A DNA stretch of 64,000 nucleotides from DAIMFL01 sp964372215 (GTDB lineage: Bacteria; Pseudomonadota; Alphaproteobacteria; Dongiales; Dongiaceae). The translations under genes were made by a program, and so were the position numbers. Shown here piece after piece: positions 34,217-43,134 of the stretch. The stretch covers positions 100,076-164,075 of the forward strand of contig CAYJQC010000008.1 of assembly GCA_964372215.1 (NCBI GenBank), given 5' to 3'. The notes below the pieces were generated by a model. The model was not told the DNA's origin and did not search any database. It was given only the letters and a program-made list of their open reading frames with translations. How positions within the stretch are numbered: the stretch's first letter is position 1; each line of letters opens with the position of its first letter.

Positions 34217-35650
34217 TCAGCGCCCGGCCGGGCGTTCCGGCACGCCGCGGCCCGGCTGGCCACTGGCGGCGAGCAGCGCGATCAGGTCCTGCAGATGGGC
34301 GACTTCGCGGGTCTTCATGCCGGCGACCGCCGGTCGCTTCTGGCGGCGCGGCGGCAGCACCGCCTCGGCGAAGCCGAGCTTGGCGGCTTCCTTGAGCCGC
34401 TGCTCTTCCTGGGCGACCGCCCGGATCTCGCCGGAGAGGCCGATTTCGCCGAAGATGACCATGCTGTCGGGCACCGGGACGTTGCTGCGGGAGGACACCA
34501 AAGCGGCCGCAACCGCAAGGTCCGCCGCCGGTTCGCCGATCCGCAGGCCGCCGGCGACGTTGAGATACACGTCGTATCCGGCCAGCGCAAGGCCGCAGCG
34601 GGTCTCGAGCACCGCCAGCACCATGGCCAGGCGCGAGGAGTCCCAGCCGACCACGGCGCGGCGCGGGCTGCCGGGCGGCGAGGGCGAGAGCAGCGCCTGA
34701 ATCTCCACCAGCACCGGCCTGGTTCCCTCGATCCCCGGAAACACCACCGAGCCGGTGACGTTGCCGCGGCGTTCGGCCAGGAACAGGGCGGAGGGGTTGG
34801 GCACCTCCATCAGCCCGCGCTCGGTCATCTCGAACACGCCGATCTCGTCGGTCGGGCCATAGCGGTTCTTGACCGCCCGCAGGATGCGGAACTGGTGGCC
34901 GCGCTCGCCCTCGAAATACAGCACGGTGTCGACCATGTGCTCGAGCACCCGCGGGCCGGCGATGGTGCCTTCCTTGGTGACGTGACCGACCAGCAGCAGG
35001 GCGAAGCCGCGGCGCTTGGCGAGGCGGATCAGCTCGGCCGCCGAGGCGCGCACCTGGGCGACCGTGCCGGGCGCGGAATCGAGCACGTCGACATACATGG
35101 TCTGGATCGAATCGACGACCACCACGTCGGGCGGCATCGCCGCGTCGAGGCTGGCCACGATGTCGCGCACGCTGGTGGCGGCGGCCAGTCCGACCGCGGT
35201 CCCGGCGACGCCCAGCCGGCGCGCCCGCATGCGGATCTGCTCGACCGCCTCCTCGCCGGAGATGTAGAGGCAGCGCGTGCCGGCCTCGGCGTGGCTGCCG
35301 GCCCCCGACTTGCCGGCGAGGGCGGCCGTCACCTGGAGCAGCAATGTCGACTTGCCGATGCCGGGGTCGCCGCCGATCAGCACCGCCGAGCCCGGCACCA
35401 GACCGCCGCCGGTCGCCCGGTCGAACTCGTCGATGCGGGTCCGCCGCCGCTCCGCCGCCTCGGCCGTGCCGGTCAGGCCGACGAAATCGAGCCTGCGGCC
35501 CTTGCCGCCGCCGAGGCCCTTGGGCGCCGCCTCGCGCGGCGCCTCCTCGGTGATCGAGTTCCAGGCGCCGCAAGCCTCGCAGCGCCCGCTCCACTTGGTG
35601 TGGCTGGCGCCGCAGGCCTGGCAGACATAGTGGGCGGCGGCCTTGGCCAT
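34217..35650 (-). CDS. radA: DNA repair protein RadA (Sms)
   Basis: RadA promotes branch migration in recombinational repair. The N-terminal four-Cys zinc finger (YVCQACGASHTKWSGRCEACG) is followed by the RecA-type ATPase with Walker A GGDPGIGKSTLL (about residue 95) and the RadA-specific KNRYG motif (about 258). The C-terminal Lon-like domain covers about 290-460. The 477-residue length is normal. It lies between mlaF and cvpA in the minus-strand block. Confidence 0.97.
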   Translation of the reverse strand: MAKAAAHYVCQACGASHTKWSGRCEACGAWNSITEEAPREAAPKGLGGGKGRRLDFVGLTGTAEAAERRRTRIDEFDRATGGGLVPGSAVLIGGDPGIGKSTLLLQVTAALAGKSGAGSHAEAGTRCLYISGEEAVEQIRMRARRLGVAGTAVGLAAATSVRDIVASLDAAMPPDVVVVDSIQTMYVDVLDSAPGTVAQVRASAAELIRLAKRRGFALLLVGHVTKEGTIAGPRVLEHMVDTVLYFEGERGHQFRILRAVKNRYGPTDEIGVFEMTERGLMEVPNPSALFLAERRGNVTGSVVFPGIEGTRPVLVEIQALLSPSPPGSPRRAVVGWDSSRLAMVLAVLETRCGLALAGYDVYLNVAGGLRIGEPAADLAVAAALVSSRSNVPVPDSMVIFGEIGLSGEIRAVAQEEQRLKEAAKLGFAEAVLPPRRQKRPAVAGMKTREVAHLQDLIALLAASGQPGRGVPERPAGR

Positions 35651-35691
35651 TCAGTGCGCCTTCCCGCGGACGGCGCCGCCGTCCACCTCTG

Positions 35692-36471
35692 TCACAGCGG
35701 CCGTACCGGCATCTTGATCGGACCTTCGGCATGGCCGTGGATGAACTGGTCGACGTAGTCGTTGCCCGAGTCGTCGATCTCGGCGGCCGCGCCGGTCCAG
35801 ATGATGCGTCCCTCGTGGATCATGGCGACCCGGTCGGCGATGCGCCGCACGCTCGCCATGTCGTGGGTGATCGACAGCGCGGTGGCGCCGAGATCGGTGA
35901 CGCAATCGCGGATCAGCTCGTTGATCACGTCGCCCATGATCGGGTCGAGGCCGGTGGTCGGCTCGTCGAAGAAGATGATCTCGGGCTCGGTGGCGATGGC
36001 GCGGGCCAGCGCCACGCGCTTCTGCATGCCGCCCGACAGCTCGGCCGGGAACAGCTCGCCGACCTCGGGACCGAGGCCGACATTGCCGAGCTTGCGGAGC
36101 GCGATCTCCTTGCCCTCCGCCCGGTCCATGTGCCGGCCCTGGATCAGGCCGAACGCCACGTTCTCCCACACCCGCATGCTGTCGAACAGCGCCGAGCCCT
36201 GGAACAGCATGCCGAACTTGCGCATCACCTGCTCGCGCTCGGCCGCCCGCATGCCGAGGATCTCCTCGCCGTCGACCTTGATGCTGCCGGCATCGGGGCG
36301 CAGCAACCCGAGCACACATTTCAACAGCACCGACTTGCCGGTGCCGGAGCCGCCGATCACCACCAGGGATTCGCGCTGGCCGACATCGAGGTCGATGCCG
36401 TTCAGCACGTGCTTGGGCCCGAACGACTTGTGCAGTCCCCGGATCGATATCTTCGCTGCCGGCTCGCTCAT
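35692..36471 (-). CDS. mlaF: MlaF-type ABC transporter ATPase
   Basis: The ATPase of the Mla lipid-transport system, which moves phospholipids between outer and inner membrane. The 259-residue protein has Walker A GGSGTGKS (about 40), signature LSGGMQKR, Walker B IIFFDEPTTGLDP and the switch His in ITHDMASV. It overlaps mlaE by 4 bp (ATGA). The start at 36471 gives MSEPAAKISIRGLHKSFG. The MCE-domain partner MlaD is not adjacent, so the complex must be completed from elsewhere. Confidence 0.95.
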   Translation of the reverse strand: MSEPAAKISIRGLHKSFGPKHVLNGIDLDVGQRESLVVIGGSGTGKSVLLKCVLGLLRPDAGSIKVDGEEILGMRAAEREQVMRKFGMLFQGSALFDSMRVWENVAFGLIQGRHMDRAEGKEIALRKLGNVGLGPEVGELFPAELSGGMQKRVALARAIATEPEIIFFDEPTTGLDPIMGDVINELIRDCVTDLGATALSITHDMASVRRIADRVAMIHEGRIIWTGAAAEIDDSGNDYVDQFIHGHAEGPIKMPVRPL

Positions 36472-37244
36472 CGGGAGAAGAACAGCTCGGTGATGGCGTA
36501 GTTGAAGGTGAGGATCAGGATCGAGGCGGAGACCACGGCGTTGGTCGTCGCGGTGCCGACGCCCTGGGCGCCGCCGCGCGACTGATAGCCGTGATAGCAG
36601 CCCATCAGCGCCACCAGGTAGCCGAACGCCGCCGCCTTGACCAGGCCCGAGACGACGTCGATCGGTTCCATGAAATCGAGGGTGTTCTTGAGGTAGACGC
36701 CGGGGTTGAAGCCCAGCTTGTAGATGCTGACGAGATAGCCGCCGAACACCCCGATGATGTCGGCGACGACGACCAGCAGCGGCAGCATGGCGAGCCCGGC
36801 GATCAGCCGCGGCGCCACCAGGTACTTCATCGGGTTGGTCGACAGCGTGGTGAGCGCGTCGATCTGGTCGGTCACCCGCATGGTGCCGATCTCGGCCGCC
36901 ATCGACGCGCCGATGCGCCCGGCGACCATGAGGCCGGCGAGCACCGGCCCGAGCTCGCGGGTGATCGAGATCACGACCACGTTCGGGATCGCCGATTCGG
37001 CGTTGAAGCGGGTGAAGCCGGTGAAGGTCTGCAGCGCCAGCACCATGCCGGTGAAGATCGCGGTCAACCCGACGACCGGCAGCGAGTAATAGCCGATCTC
37101 GATCATCTGCCGCAGGATCAGGCGCGGATAGAACGGCGGGCGCAGGCAATGCGACAGGGCGGCGAACGAGAACAGCGTCAGCCGGCCGGTCGCCTCGAGG
37201 CCAGACAGGAAGGCACGTCCGATCGGCTGCAGCACCGGGGTCAT
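36468..37244 (-). CDS. mlaE: MlaE-type ABC transporter permease
   Basis: The permease of the Mla system, 258 residues with five to six membrane helices. Family motifs are IEIGYYSLPVVGLTAIFTGMVLALQ, ITRELGPVLAGLMVAGRIGASMAAEIGTM (the coupling region) and NPMKYLVAPRLIAG. It starts 3 bp after the alr stop and overlaps mlaF, which points to one transcript dnaB-alr-mlaE-mlaF. Confidence 0.95.
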   Translation of the reverse strand: MTPVLQPIGRAFLSGLEATGRLTLFSFAALSHCLRPPFYPRLILRQMIEIGYYSLPVVGLTAIFTGMVLALQTFTGFTRFNAESAIPNVVVISITRELGPVLAGLMVAGRIGASMAAEIGTMRVTDQIDALTTLSTNPMKYLVAPRLIAGLAMLPLLVVVADIIGVFGGYLVSIYKLGFNPGVYLKNTLDFMEPIDVVSGLVKAAAFGYLVALMGCYHGYQSRGGAQGVGTATTNAVVSASILILTFNYAITELFFSR

Positions 37245-37247
37245 CGA

Positions 37248-38384
37248 TCAGCCGGCCGCGACGTAGCTGCGGGCATAGCGCCGGCCGAGGCTGGTGAGGA
37301 TCTCGTAGCCTATCGTGCCGGCCTTGTCGGCCAGCTCGTCGACCGGATTGTCGGGGCCGATCAGGTCGACCAGATCGCCCGGCTTCAGCTCGTGCGCCGG
37401 CACGTCGCTCACGTCGAGAGTGATGAGATCCATGGACACGCGCCCCACGACCGGTACCCGTCTGCCGCCGGCCACGGCGTTGCCGCGATTGCTCAGGGAG
37501 CGCAGATAGCCATCTGCATAGCCGGCCCCCACCGTCGCCAGCCGGGCCGGCCGGGCGAAACGGTGGGAGGCACCGTATCCAACCGGTGTACCAGTGTCAA
37601 CGTCGCGTAATTGCAGGATTTTTCCCTGCAGACGGACGACCTGTCGGAGCGGATTCGGGGCCTTCCGAGTGGGCCGCAGGCCGTACAGCGCGGCGCCCGG
37701 ACGGGCCAGGTCGAAATGATACTCGGGGGCCAGGAAGACGGCGGAGGAGGAAGCGAAGCTGCGCCGGCTGCCGGCCGGGCGGAATCGCGCCAGGGCACGC
37801 TGGAAGGTGGCGAGCTGCAGCGGATTCTGGGGATGCTCCGGCTCGTCCGGGCAGGCCAGATGGCTCATCACCAGGGTTGCTGCAATCCCGGCCAGGCGCT
37901 CGGGCTCCGCCACCAGGCGGTCGAGCTCCGCCGGTGCCAGGCCGAGCCGCGACATGCCGCTGTCGAGGTGGATCGCGGCGGGCAGCGCCGCCGATCCGGC
38001 GCTCGCTGCCGCGCTCCAGGCGGCGATTTCCTCGAGGCTGTTCAGGACCGGCAGCAGGGTGTGACCGGCATAGTCCGCCGCGGCGCCGCGCACCAGGCCG
38101 TTCAGCACGAAGATCTCGGATTCGGGCAAGGCGGCGCGTAGGTCCAGGCCCTCGTCGAGGGTTGCCACGAAAAACGACCGGCAGCCCGCCGCCCACAACG
38201 CCGGCGCCACCGCCGCGGCGCCCAGCCCGTAGGCGTCGGCCTTGACCGTGCCGGCGCAAGCGACGCCGCCGAGCCGGCGGCACAGCAGCCGGTAGTTGTC
38301 GGCGATGGCACCGAGGTCGATGGTCAGGATCGCCCCGGCGCGCGCGGCGTCGCGCCCGGTCCCGATCCGGTCAAGGATGGGCAT
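37248..38384 (-). CDS. alr: Alanine racemase
   Basis: Alr makes D-alanine for peptidoglycan using PLP. The 378-residue protein has the PLP Lys48 in GTVKADAYGLGA and the C-terminal VGYGASHRFARPARL with the catalytic Tyr region. DLVDLIGPDNPVDELA is a typical C-terminal segment. It overlaps the dnaB 3' end by 14 bp. The linkage dnaB-alr-radA is standard in alphaproteobacteria. Confidence 0.96.
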   Translation of the reverse strand: MPILDRIGTGRDAARAGAILTIDLGAIADNYRLLCRRLGGVACAGTVKADAYGLGAAAVAPALWAAGCRSFFVATLDEGLDLRAALPESEIFVLNGLVRGAAADYAGHTLLPVLNSLEEIAAWSAAASAGSAALPAAIHLDSGMSRLGLAPAELDRLVAEPERLAGIAATLVMSHLACPDEPEHPQNPLQLATFQRALARFRPAGSRRSFASSSAVFLAPEYHFDLARPGAALYGLRPTRKAPNPLRQVVRLQGKILQLRDVDTGTPVGYGASHRFARPARLATVGAGYADGYLRSLSNRGNAVAGGRRVPVVGRVSMDLITLDVSDVPAHELKPGDLVDLIGPDNPVDELADKAGTIGYEILTSLGRRYARSYVAAG

Positions 38385-39900
38385 CGGGCAGATGTTCGTC
38401 CTGCGCCAGGTTGCTGAACTTGGTGATGACGCCGCTGAACTGCAGCATCACCGAGCCGACCGGGCCGTGGCGCTGCTTGGCGACGTTGACCTCGGCCACG
38501 TTGTGCACCTTCTCGCCGCGTTCCTTCCAGCGATCGTGCCGCTCGAGGTACTTCTCCTCGGACTCCTCGGCGCGCTGCGTGGGTTCGCTGCGCTCGTGAT
38601 AGTACTGCTCGCGATAGACGAACATGACGACGTCGGAGTCCTGCTCGATCGAGCCGGACTCGCGCAGGTCGGAGAGCTGCGGTCGCTTGTCCTCGCGCTG
38701 CTCGACCGCGCGGCTGAGCTGCGACAGGGCGAGCACGGGCATGTCGAGTTCCTTGGCGATCGCCTTCAGGCCGCGAGTGATGTCGGAAACTTCCTGCACC
38801 CGGCTGTCGTGCCGCGTGCCGGCGGTCGGCCGCATCAGTTGCAGGTAGTCGACGACGATCAGTCCGAGGCCGTGCTGGCGCTTCAGCCGCCGTGCCCGGG
38901 TGCGGAGCGCCGAAACGGTGAGCGCCGGCGTGTCGTCGATGAAGAAGGGCAGCCGCTGCAGATCCTGCGCGGCGGCGACGAATTTCGGGAAGTCGTCCTC
39001 GCGCACGTCGCCGCGCCGGATGCGGTCGCCGGAAATCTCGGTCTGCTCGGCCAGGATTCGGGTGGCGAGCTGCTCGGCCGACATTTCCAGCGAGAAGAAC
39101 GCCACCTTGGCGCCCTCGATCACCCTGACCTGGCCGGTCGCGTCGACCTCCTCGCGATAGGCCCGGGCGGCGTTGAAGGAGATGTTGGTCGCCAGGGCGG
39201 TCTTGCCCATGGAGGGCCGCCCGGCCAGGATCACCAGGTCCGAGGGGTGCAGCCCGCCGAGCCGCCGATCGATGTCGATCAGCCCGGTGGTGACGCCGGT
39301 GACATGGCTGTCGCGCTTGTAGGCCGCCTCGGCCATGGTGATGGCGACGGCCAGGGATTCGGACAGCGGGCGCGGCCCGCCGTCGGTCTGTCCGGTCTCC
39401 GCCAGGTGGTAGAGCTGCTGCTCCGCCTTCTCGATCACGTCGATCGCGCCGATGTCGACATCGTGGGTGAAGGCGTCGTTCACCACCTCCTCGCCGAGAT
39501 CGATGAGCTGACGGCGCAGGAACAGGTCGTGGACGGTGTGGCCGTAGTCCTCGGCGTTGATGATGGTGACGACCGCGGCGGCGAGCCGGGCCAGGTACTG
39601 CGCGCCGCCGACCTCGGCGAGCGCCGCGTCCTGATCGAACAGGTTCTTCAGCGTCAGCATGTTGGCGATTTGGCCGCGCTGGATCAGCTTGCCGCAGGCC
39701 TCGTAGATGCGTCCGTGTACCGCGTCGGCGAAATGCTCGGCGCGGAGGAATTCGTTGACCCGGTCATAGACCAGGTTGTTGGCTAGGATGGCGCCGAGCA
39801 GCGCCTGCTCGGCTTCGTAGTTGTGCGGCGGAATGCGCGGCGGCGGCGCCTCGCCGCGCAGGGGCATCACGTTGTTCGAGGGCGAGCGGGTCGGTTCCAT
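38371..39900 (-). CDS. dnaB: Replicative DNA helicase DnaB
   Basis: DnaB is the hexameric helicase of the replication fork. The 509-residue protein has the N-terminal domain (PPHNYEAEQALLGAIL) and a RecA-type motor with Walker A GRPSMGKTALA (about 232) and Walker B LIVVDYLQLM. The end of the motor domain contains LSDLRESGSIEQDSDVVMF. The ATG at 39900 gives MEPTRSPSNNVMPLRG; the longer frame is a shadow over the upstream intergenic region. Confidence 0.97.
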   Translation of the reverse strand: MEPTRSPSNNVMPLRGEAPPPRIPPHNYEAEQALLGAILANNLVYDRVNEFLRAEHFADAVHGRIYEACGKLIQRGQIANMLTLKNLFDQDAALAEVGGAQYLARLAAAVVTIINAEDYGHTVHDLFLRRQLIDLGEEVVNDAFTHDVDIGAIDVIEKAEQQLYHLAETGQTDGGPRPLSESLAVAITMAEAAYKRDSHVTGVTTGLIDIDRRLGGLHPSDLVILAGRPSMGKTALATNISFNAARAYREEVDATGQVRVIEGAKVAFFSLEMSAEQLATRILAEQTEISGDRIRRGDVREDDFPKFVAAAQDLQRLPFFIDDTPALTVSALRTRARRLKRQHGLGLIVVDYLQLMRPTAGTRHDSRVQEVSDITRGLKAIAKELDMPVLALSQLSRAVEQREDKRPQLSDLRESGSIEQDSDVVMFVYREQYYHERSEPTQRAEESEEKYLERHDRWKERGEKVHNVAEVNVAKQRHGPVGSVMLQFSGVITKFSNLAQDEHLPDAHP

Positions 39901-40007
39901 CGGCGCGAGGATACACCGGCCAGGCGAGTCGCCGCACCTGCTCCGCGATGTGTGTTGGTTGAATAGCGGGGATGGAATCCCGCCCGCGCGACGCCGCGCG
40001 TCCGCGC

Positions 40008-41234
40008 CTACTCCGCGGCCAGCGCCTCGCCGCAATGGGCGCGCTCGAAGTCGGTGATGTAGTCGCGGGTCAGCGGCACCGCGTCCTGCTGGCGCGTGAG
40101 CTGCACCTGGAACACCATCTGGTCCATGTGCCTGAAGGCGATCTCGCAGCCGACCAGATAGAACTCCCACATCCGGCAGAAACGCGCGTCGTACAGCGCT
40201 TCGATCTTGTCGCGGTTCAACTCGAAGCGACGGCGCCATTCGCGCAGCGTCTTGGCGTAGTGCAGGCGCAGGATCTCGATGTCGGTCACCCACAGACCCT
40301 CGATCTCGATCGCCTTCATCACTTCGGAGAGGGCAGGAGTGTAACCGCCGGGAAAGATGTACTTCCTGAGCCAGGGGTTGGTGCTGCCCGGCGGATCCAT
40401 CCGGCCGATCGCGTGCAGCACGGCGATGCCGTCATCGGTCAGCAGCGACTTCACCTTGCGGAAGAACTCGCGGTAGTGGGTGGCGCCCACATGCTCGAAC
40501 ATGCCGACCGAGACGATGCGGTCGAACTTGCCCTCCTGCTTGCGGTAGTCGAGCAGCTTGAAGCGGGCGCGGTCGGCGAGTCCCATGTCGACGGCGCGCT
40601 GCTGCGACACTTTCTGCTGTTCCACCGACAGGGTGACCCCGGTGACGTCGATGCCGGCGAGGTTCGCCAGATAGAGCGCGAGGCCACCCCAGCCGCTGCC
40701 GATGTCGAGCAGCTTCTGCCCCGGGGCGAGCCGCAGCTTCGCCGCCAGGTGCAGCTTCTTGTTGTGCTGCGCCACTTCGAGGCTGTCATTGTCGGTCGCG
40801 AAATACGCGCAGGAGTACTGCCGGTCCTCGTCCAGGAACAGGTCGTACAGCGTGCCCGAGAGATCGTAGTGGTGCGCGACGTTCTGGCGCGCGCGGGTGA
40901 CCGGATTGTAGGTGTGGATGAAGCGCAGCACCCGGCCGATCTCGAGCTGGATGGCCTGCAGCGGATGGCCCTCCAGCTCGGTCATGTTCATGCCGGCGAG
41001 GTTCAGGAAGTCGTAGAGCGTGCCGTCCTCGACGGTCAGCTTGCCGTCCATGTAGGCTTCGCCGGCGGCTAGCTTGGGACTGATCAGCAGGCGGTGGTGC
41101 AGCGCCTTGTCGTGGAGACGGATGGTTACCCGGGGGGACTCGCCACCGCCGAAGACATGAGCCTTGCCATTGGCGTCGATCACCGTGAGCGTGCCCTTGG
41201 TGATGACCCGACGCAGAAAGAGCGACGCCAGCAT
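40008..41234 (-). CDS. cfa: Cyclopropane-fatty-acyl-phospholipid synthase
   Basis: Cfa methylates the double bond of unsaturated phospholipid acyl chains using SAM, giving cyclopropane fatty acids. The 408-residue protein has an N-terminal lipid-binding domain (about 1-120), the SAM loop LLDIGSGWGGLALYLA (about 176), and the C-terminal GGYTPALSE and LHYAKTLREWRRRF segments with the bicarbonate-site region. It separates rplI from dnaB and has a gene-free gap on each side, so it is probably transcribed alone. Confidence 0.93.
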   Translation of the reverse strand: MLASLFLRRVITKGTLTVIDANGKAHVFGGGESPRVTIRLHDKALHHRLLISPKLAAGEAYMDGKLTVEDGTLYDFLNLAGMNMTELEGHPLQAIQLEIGRVLRFIHTYNPVTRARQNVAHHYDLSGTLYDLFLDEDRQYSCAYFATDNDSLEVAQHNKKLHLAAKLRLAPGQKLLDIGSGWGGLALYLANLAGIDVTGVTLSVEQQKVSQQRAVDMGLADRARFKLLDYRKQEGKFDRIVSVGMFEHVGATHYREFFRKVKSLLTDDGIAVLHAIGRMDPPGSTNPWLRKYIFPGGYTPALSEVMKAIEIEGLWVTDIEILRLHYAKTLREWRRRFELNRDKIEALYDARFCRMWEFYLVGCEIAFRHMDQMVFQVQLTRQQDAVPLTRDYITDFERAHCGEALAAE

Positions 41235-41410
41235 CGCCAGTCCTACTCTTGACGCCTATCCCGACCTGTTCCGCCCCCGCTTGTCTCCGCGCGGATCGGA
41301 ACTGTCGCAAAGACTAGCAAAAAAGCTCGGCATGTCCACGCGTCAAGAGCCAGGGCTGCGTCTGGCGCATGGCTGGGCGACGAGCCGGCGTGGAAGCTTC
41401 CGAAGACCAA

Positions 41411-41443
41411 CGAAAACGGCCGCATCCCATCGGACGCGGCCGT
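41411..41443 (-). terminator. Rho-independent terminator after rplI
   Basis: On the minus strand an 8-bp stem ACGGCCGC/GCGGCCGT with a 12-nt loop is followed by TTTTCGTT. It begins 27 bp after the rplI stop codon and would end the rpsF-rpsR-rplI transcript before cfa. Confidence 0.8.
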
Positions 41444-41470
41444 CGTTGATTGGTCTCCTGGAAAGACAGG

Positions 41471-42079
41471 TCAGCTCGCGGCTTCGGCCTCGGCCTTGGC
41501 CGCCCTGGCGGCCCGCGCCGCCGCCGCGGCAGCATCGGCCGCCGCCTCGGCTGCCGCTTCGGCCGCCAGCTCCTTGGCTTCGGCCTCGGCCGGCGAGACG
41601 AAGCCACCGGCTTCGAGCTGGACCTCGGCTTCCTCCGTCGATTTCGCGACGTTGACGGTCACCGTCACGACCACTTCGGGATGGAGGGCGACACGCACGG
41701 GATGGAGCCCGAGCATCTTGATCGGCCGGTCCATCATCACCTGGCTGCGCGACACCGTGAAGCCGGCCTCGGTCACCACCTCGGCGATGTCGCGCGCGGT
41801 CACCGAACCGTAGAGCTGCCCGGTCTCGCCGGCTTGCCGCACGATCACGACGGTGATGCCGTCGAGCTTGCTCGAGACCTGTTCGGCCTCGGAGCGCTTC
41901 TCGAGATTGTTCGCCTCGAGATGGGCCCGCTGGCCCTCGAAGCGCGCCATGTTGTCCTTGGTGGCGCGCAGCGCCTTCTTCTGCGGCAGCAGGTAGTTGC
42001 GGGCGAAGCCGGGCTTCACCTTCACGACGTCGCCCATCTGTCCAAGGCTCTCGATGCGCTGCAGGAGGATCACTTCCAT
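41471..42079 (-). CDS. rplI: 50S ribosomal protein L9
   Basis: L9 binds 23S rRNA near the L1 stalk base. The N-terminal domain MEVILLQRIESLGQMGDVVKVKPGFARNYL is canonical, followed by the long connecting helix (DNMARFEGQRAHLEANN) and the C-terminal domain to about residue 150. The protein has 202 residues, longer than the usual 150. The extra 45 residues are an Ala/Glu-rich tail, common in alphaproteobacteria. Confidence 0.97.
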   Translation of the reverse strand: MEVILLQRIESLGQMGDVVKVKPGFARNYLLPQKKALRATKDNMARFEGQRAHLEANNLEKRSEAEQVSSKLDGITVVIVRQAGETGQLYGSVTARDIAEVVTEAGFTVSRSQVMMDRPIKMLGLHPVRVALHPEVVVTVTVNVAKSTEEAEVQLEAGGFVSPAEAEAKELAAEAAAEAAADAAAAAARAARAAKAEAEAAS

Positions 42080-42089
42080 GATGCGCCTC

Positions 42090-42341
42090 CTACTTCACGA
42101 TGTACGGCAGCAGGCCGAGATAGCGCGCCCGCTTGATCGCCTGGGCGAGCAGGCGCTGCTTCTTGGCCGATACCGCGGTGATGCGGCTGGGGACGATCTT
42201 GCCGCGCTCGGAAATGAAGCGCTGCAGCAGTTTCACGTCCTTGTAGTCGATCTTCGGCGCGTTGGCGCCGGAGAACGGGCAGGTCTTGCGACGGCGGAAG
42301 AAGGGACGGCGGGCGCCGCCGGTCTGTGCTCCGAAAGCCAT
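42090..42341 (-). CDS. rpsR: 30S ribosomal protein S18
   Basis: An 83-residue S18 with FFRRRKTCPFSGANAPKIDYKDVKLLQRFISERGKI-type core, ending RARYLGLLPYIVK. S18 pairs with S6 on the 30S platform. It follows rpsF by 2 bp. rplI follows after 10 bp; the membrane protein gene (DUF2232) that many alphaproteobacteria carry between rpsR and rplI is absent here. Confidence 0.97.
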   Translation of the reverse strand: MAFGAQTGGARRPFFRRRKTCPFSGANAPKIDYKDVKLLQRFISERGKIVPSRITAVSAKKQRLLAQAIKRARYLGLLPYIVK

Positions 42342-42343
42342 GA

Positions 42344-42793
42344 TTATTCCTCCACCGCAGCGGTTTCGCCGGCGTCGTCGTCACGGCGCGGGCGGCGTTC
42401 GCCACGGTCGCCGCCGCGGTCACGGTCGCCGAAGCGGCCGCCACGGTCGCCGCGGTCGTCACGGTCGCGGTCGGACTTGCGCATCATCGCGGAGGGACCT
42501 TCCTCCAGCTCCTCGACGCGGATGGTGAGGTAGCGCAGAACGTCTTCGCTCAAACGCTCCTGGCGCTCGACCTCGTTCAAAGCGGCCGACGGCGCGTCGA
42601 CGTTGAGCAGCGTCATGTGCGCCTTGCGGTTCTTGTTGATGCGGTAGGAGAGGGACTTGAGCCCCCAAGATTCGTTCTTGGTGACCTTGCCGCCGGCCTC
42701 GGCGATGATGCCGGAGAGCCGCGCGATCAATTCCTCGACCTGCTGCGCGCTGAGATCCTGGCGCGCCATGATGACGTGTTCGTAGAGGGGCAT
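42344..42793 (-). CDS. rpsF: 30S ribosomal protein S6
   Basis: A 149-residue S6. The conserved ferredoxin-like domain covers about 1-95 (MPLYEHVIMARQDLSAQQVEEL, GLKSLSYRINKNRKAHMTLLNVDAP). A highly charged Arg/Asp/Gly-rich tail (DRDRDDRGDRGGRFGDRDRG) follows, as in other alphaproteobacterial S6 proteins. First gene of rpsF-rpsR-rplI. Its leader is unusually long and repeat-rich. Confidence 0.96.
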   Translation of the reverse strand: MPLYEHVIMARQDLSAQQVEELIARLSGIIAEAGGKVTKNESWGLKSLSYRINKNRKAHMTLLNVDAPSAALNEVERQERLSEDVLRYLTIRVEELEEGPSAMMRKSDRDRDDRGDRGGRFGDRDRGGDRGERRPRRDDDAGETAAVEE

Positions 42794-42864
42794 GAAATGC
42801 CTTTCCCTGGTTAGAGCCCAAGCTCCTTTGTGGAGCCCATGTCCTCGATCCTGGCGCCTAGCCC

Positions 42865-42890
42865 TTCGAGCCTTTCGGGAAAGGCTCGAA
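42865..42890 (-). promoter_or_regulatory. Perfect 12-bp hairpin in the rpsF leader
   Basis: TTCGAGCCTTTC and GAAAGGCTCGAA are exact inverted copies separated by two bases. The hairpin lies about 70 bases upstream of the rpsF start codon. In the transcript it would be a very stable stem. It has no T-tract, so it is more likely a leader element than a terminator. An S6:S18 feedback site is a possibility I cannot test. Confidence 0.5.
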
Positions 42891-42924
42891 ACTGCTCCGA
42901 AGGCGGAAACACGGGACGCCGGGC

Positions 42925-42979
42925 CGAGTGGGCCCTGCCGGATTCATGACCGAAAGTAGGGTCATGCTTCATGACCGAG
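42925..42979. repeat. 55-bp scaffold-end duplicate, left copy
   Basis: Identical to 43080-43134 on the other side of the N run. Exactly 55 bp at both N runs in this window indicates contigs that share a terminal k-mer and were scaffolded without merging. It should be collapsed with its partner. Confidence 0.9.
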
Positions 42980-43079
42980 NNNNNNNNNNNNNNNNNNNNN
43001 NNNNNNNNNNNNNNNNNNNNNNNNNNNNNNNNNNNNNNNNNNNNNNNNNNNNNNNNNNNNNNNNNNNNNNNNNNNNNNN
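42980..43079. other. Assembly gap (100 N)
   Basis: A default-length run of 100 N placed inside a tandem repeat upstream of rpsF. Because the flanks share 55 identical bases, the real distance is probably negative (overlap). The number of 25-bp repeat units at this spot is uncertain. Confidence 0.95.
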
Positions 43080-43134
43080 CGAGTGGGCCCTGCCGGATTC
43101 ATGACCGAAAGTAGGGTCATGCTTCATGACCGAG
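43080..43134. repeat. 55-bp scaffold-end duplicate, right copy
   Basis: Identical to 42925-42979. Probably the same genomic bases represented twice. Confidence 0.9.

Noticed and set aside
1..42979. Possibility that the scaffold is a chimera of two organisms joined at the first N run
   Set aside because: Sampled lines on both sides have similar GC, the gene order across the join is the one expected for an alphaproteobacterium, and the ends share 55 identical bases. Coverage data would be needed to exclude it fully.
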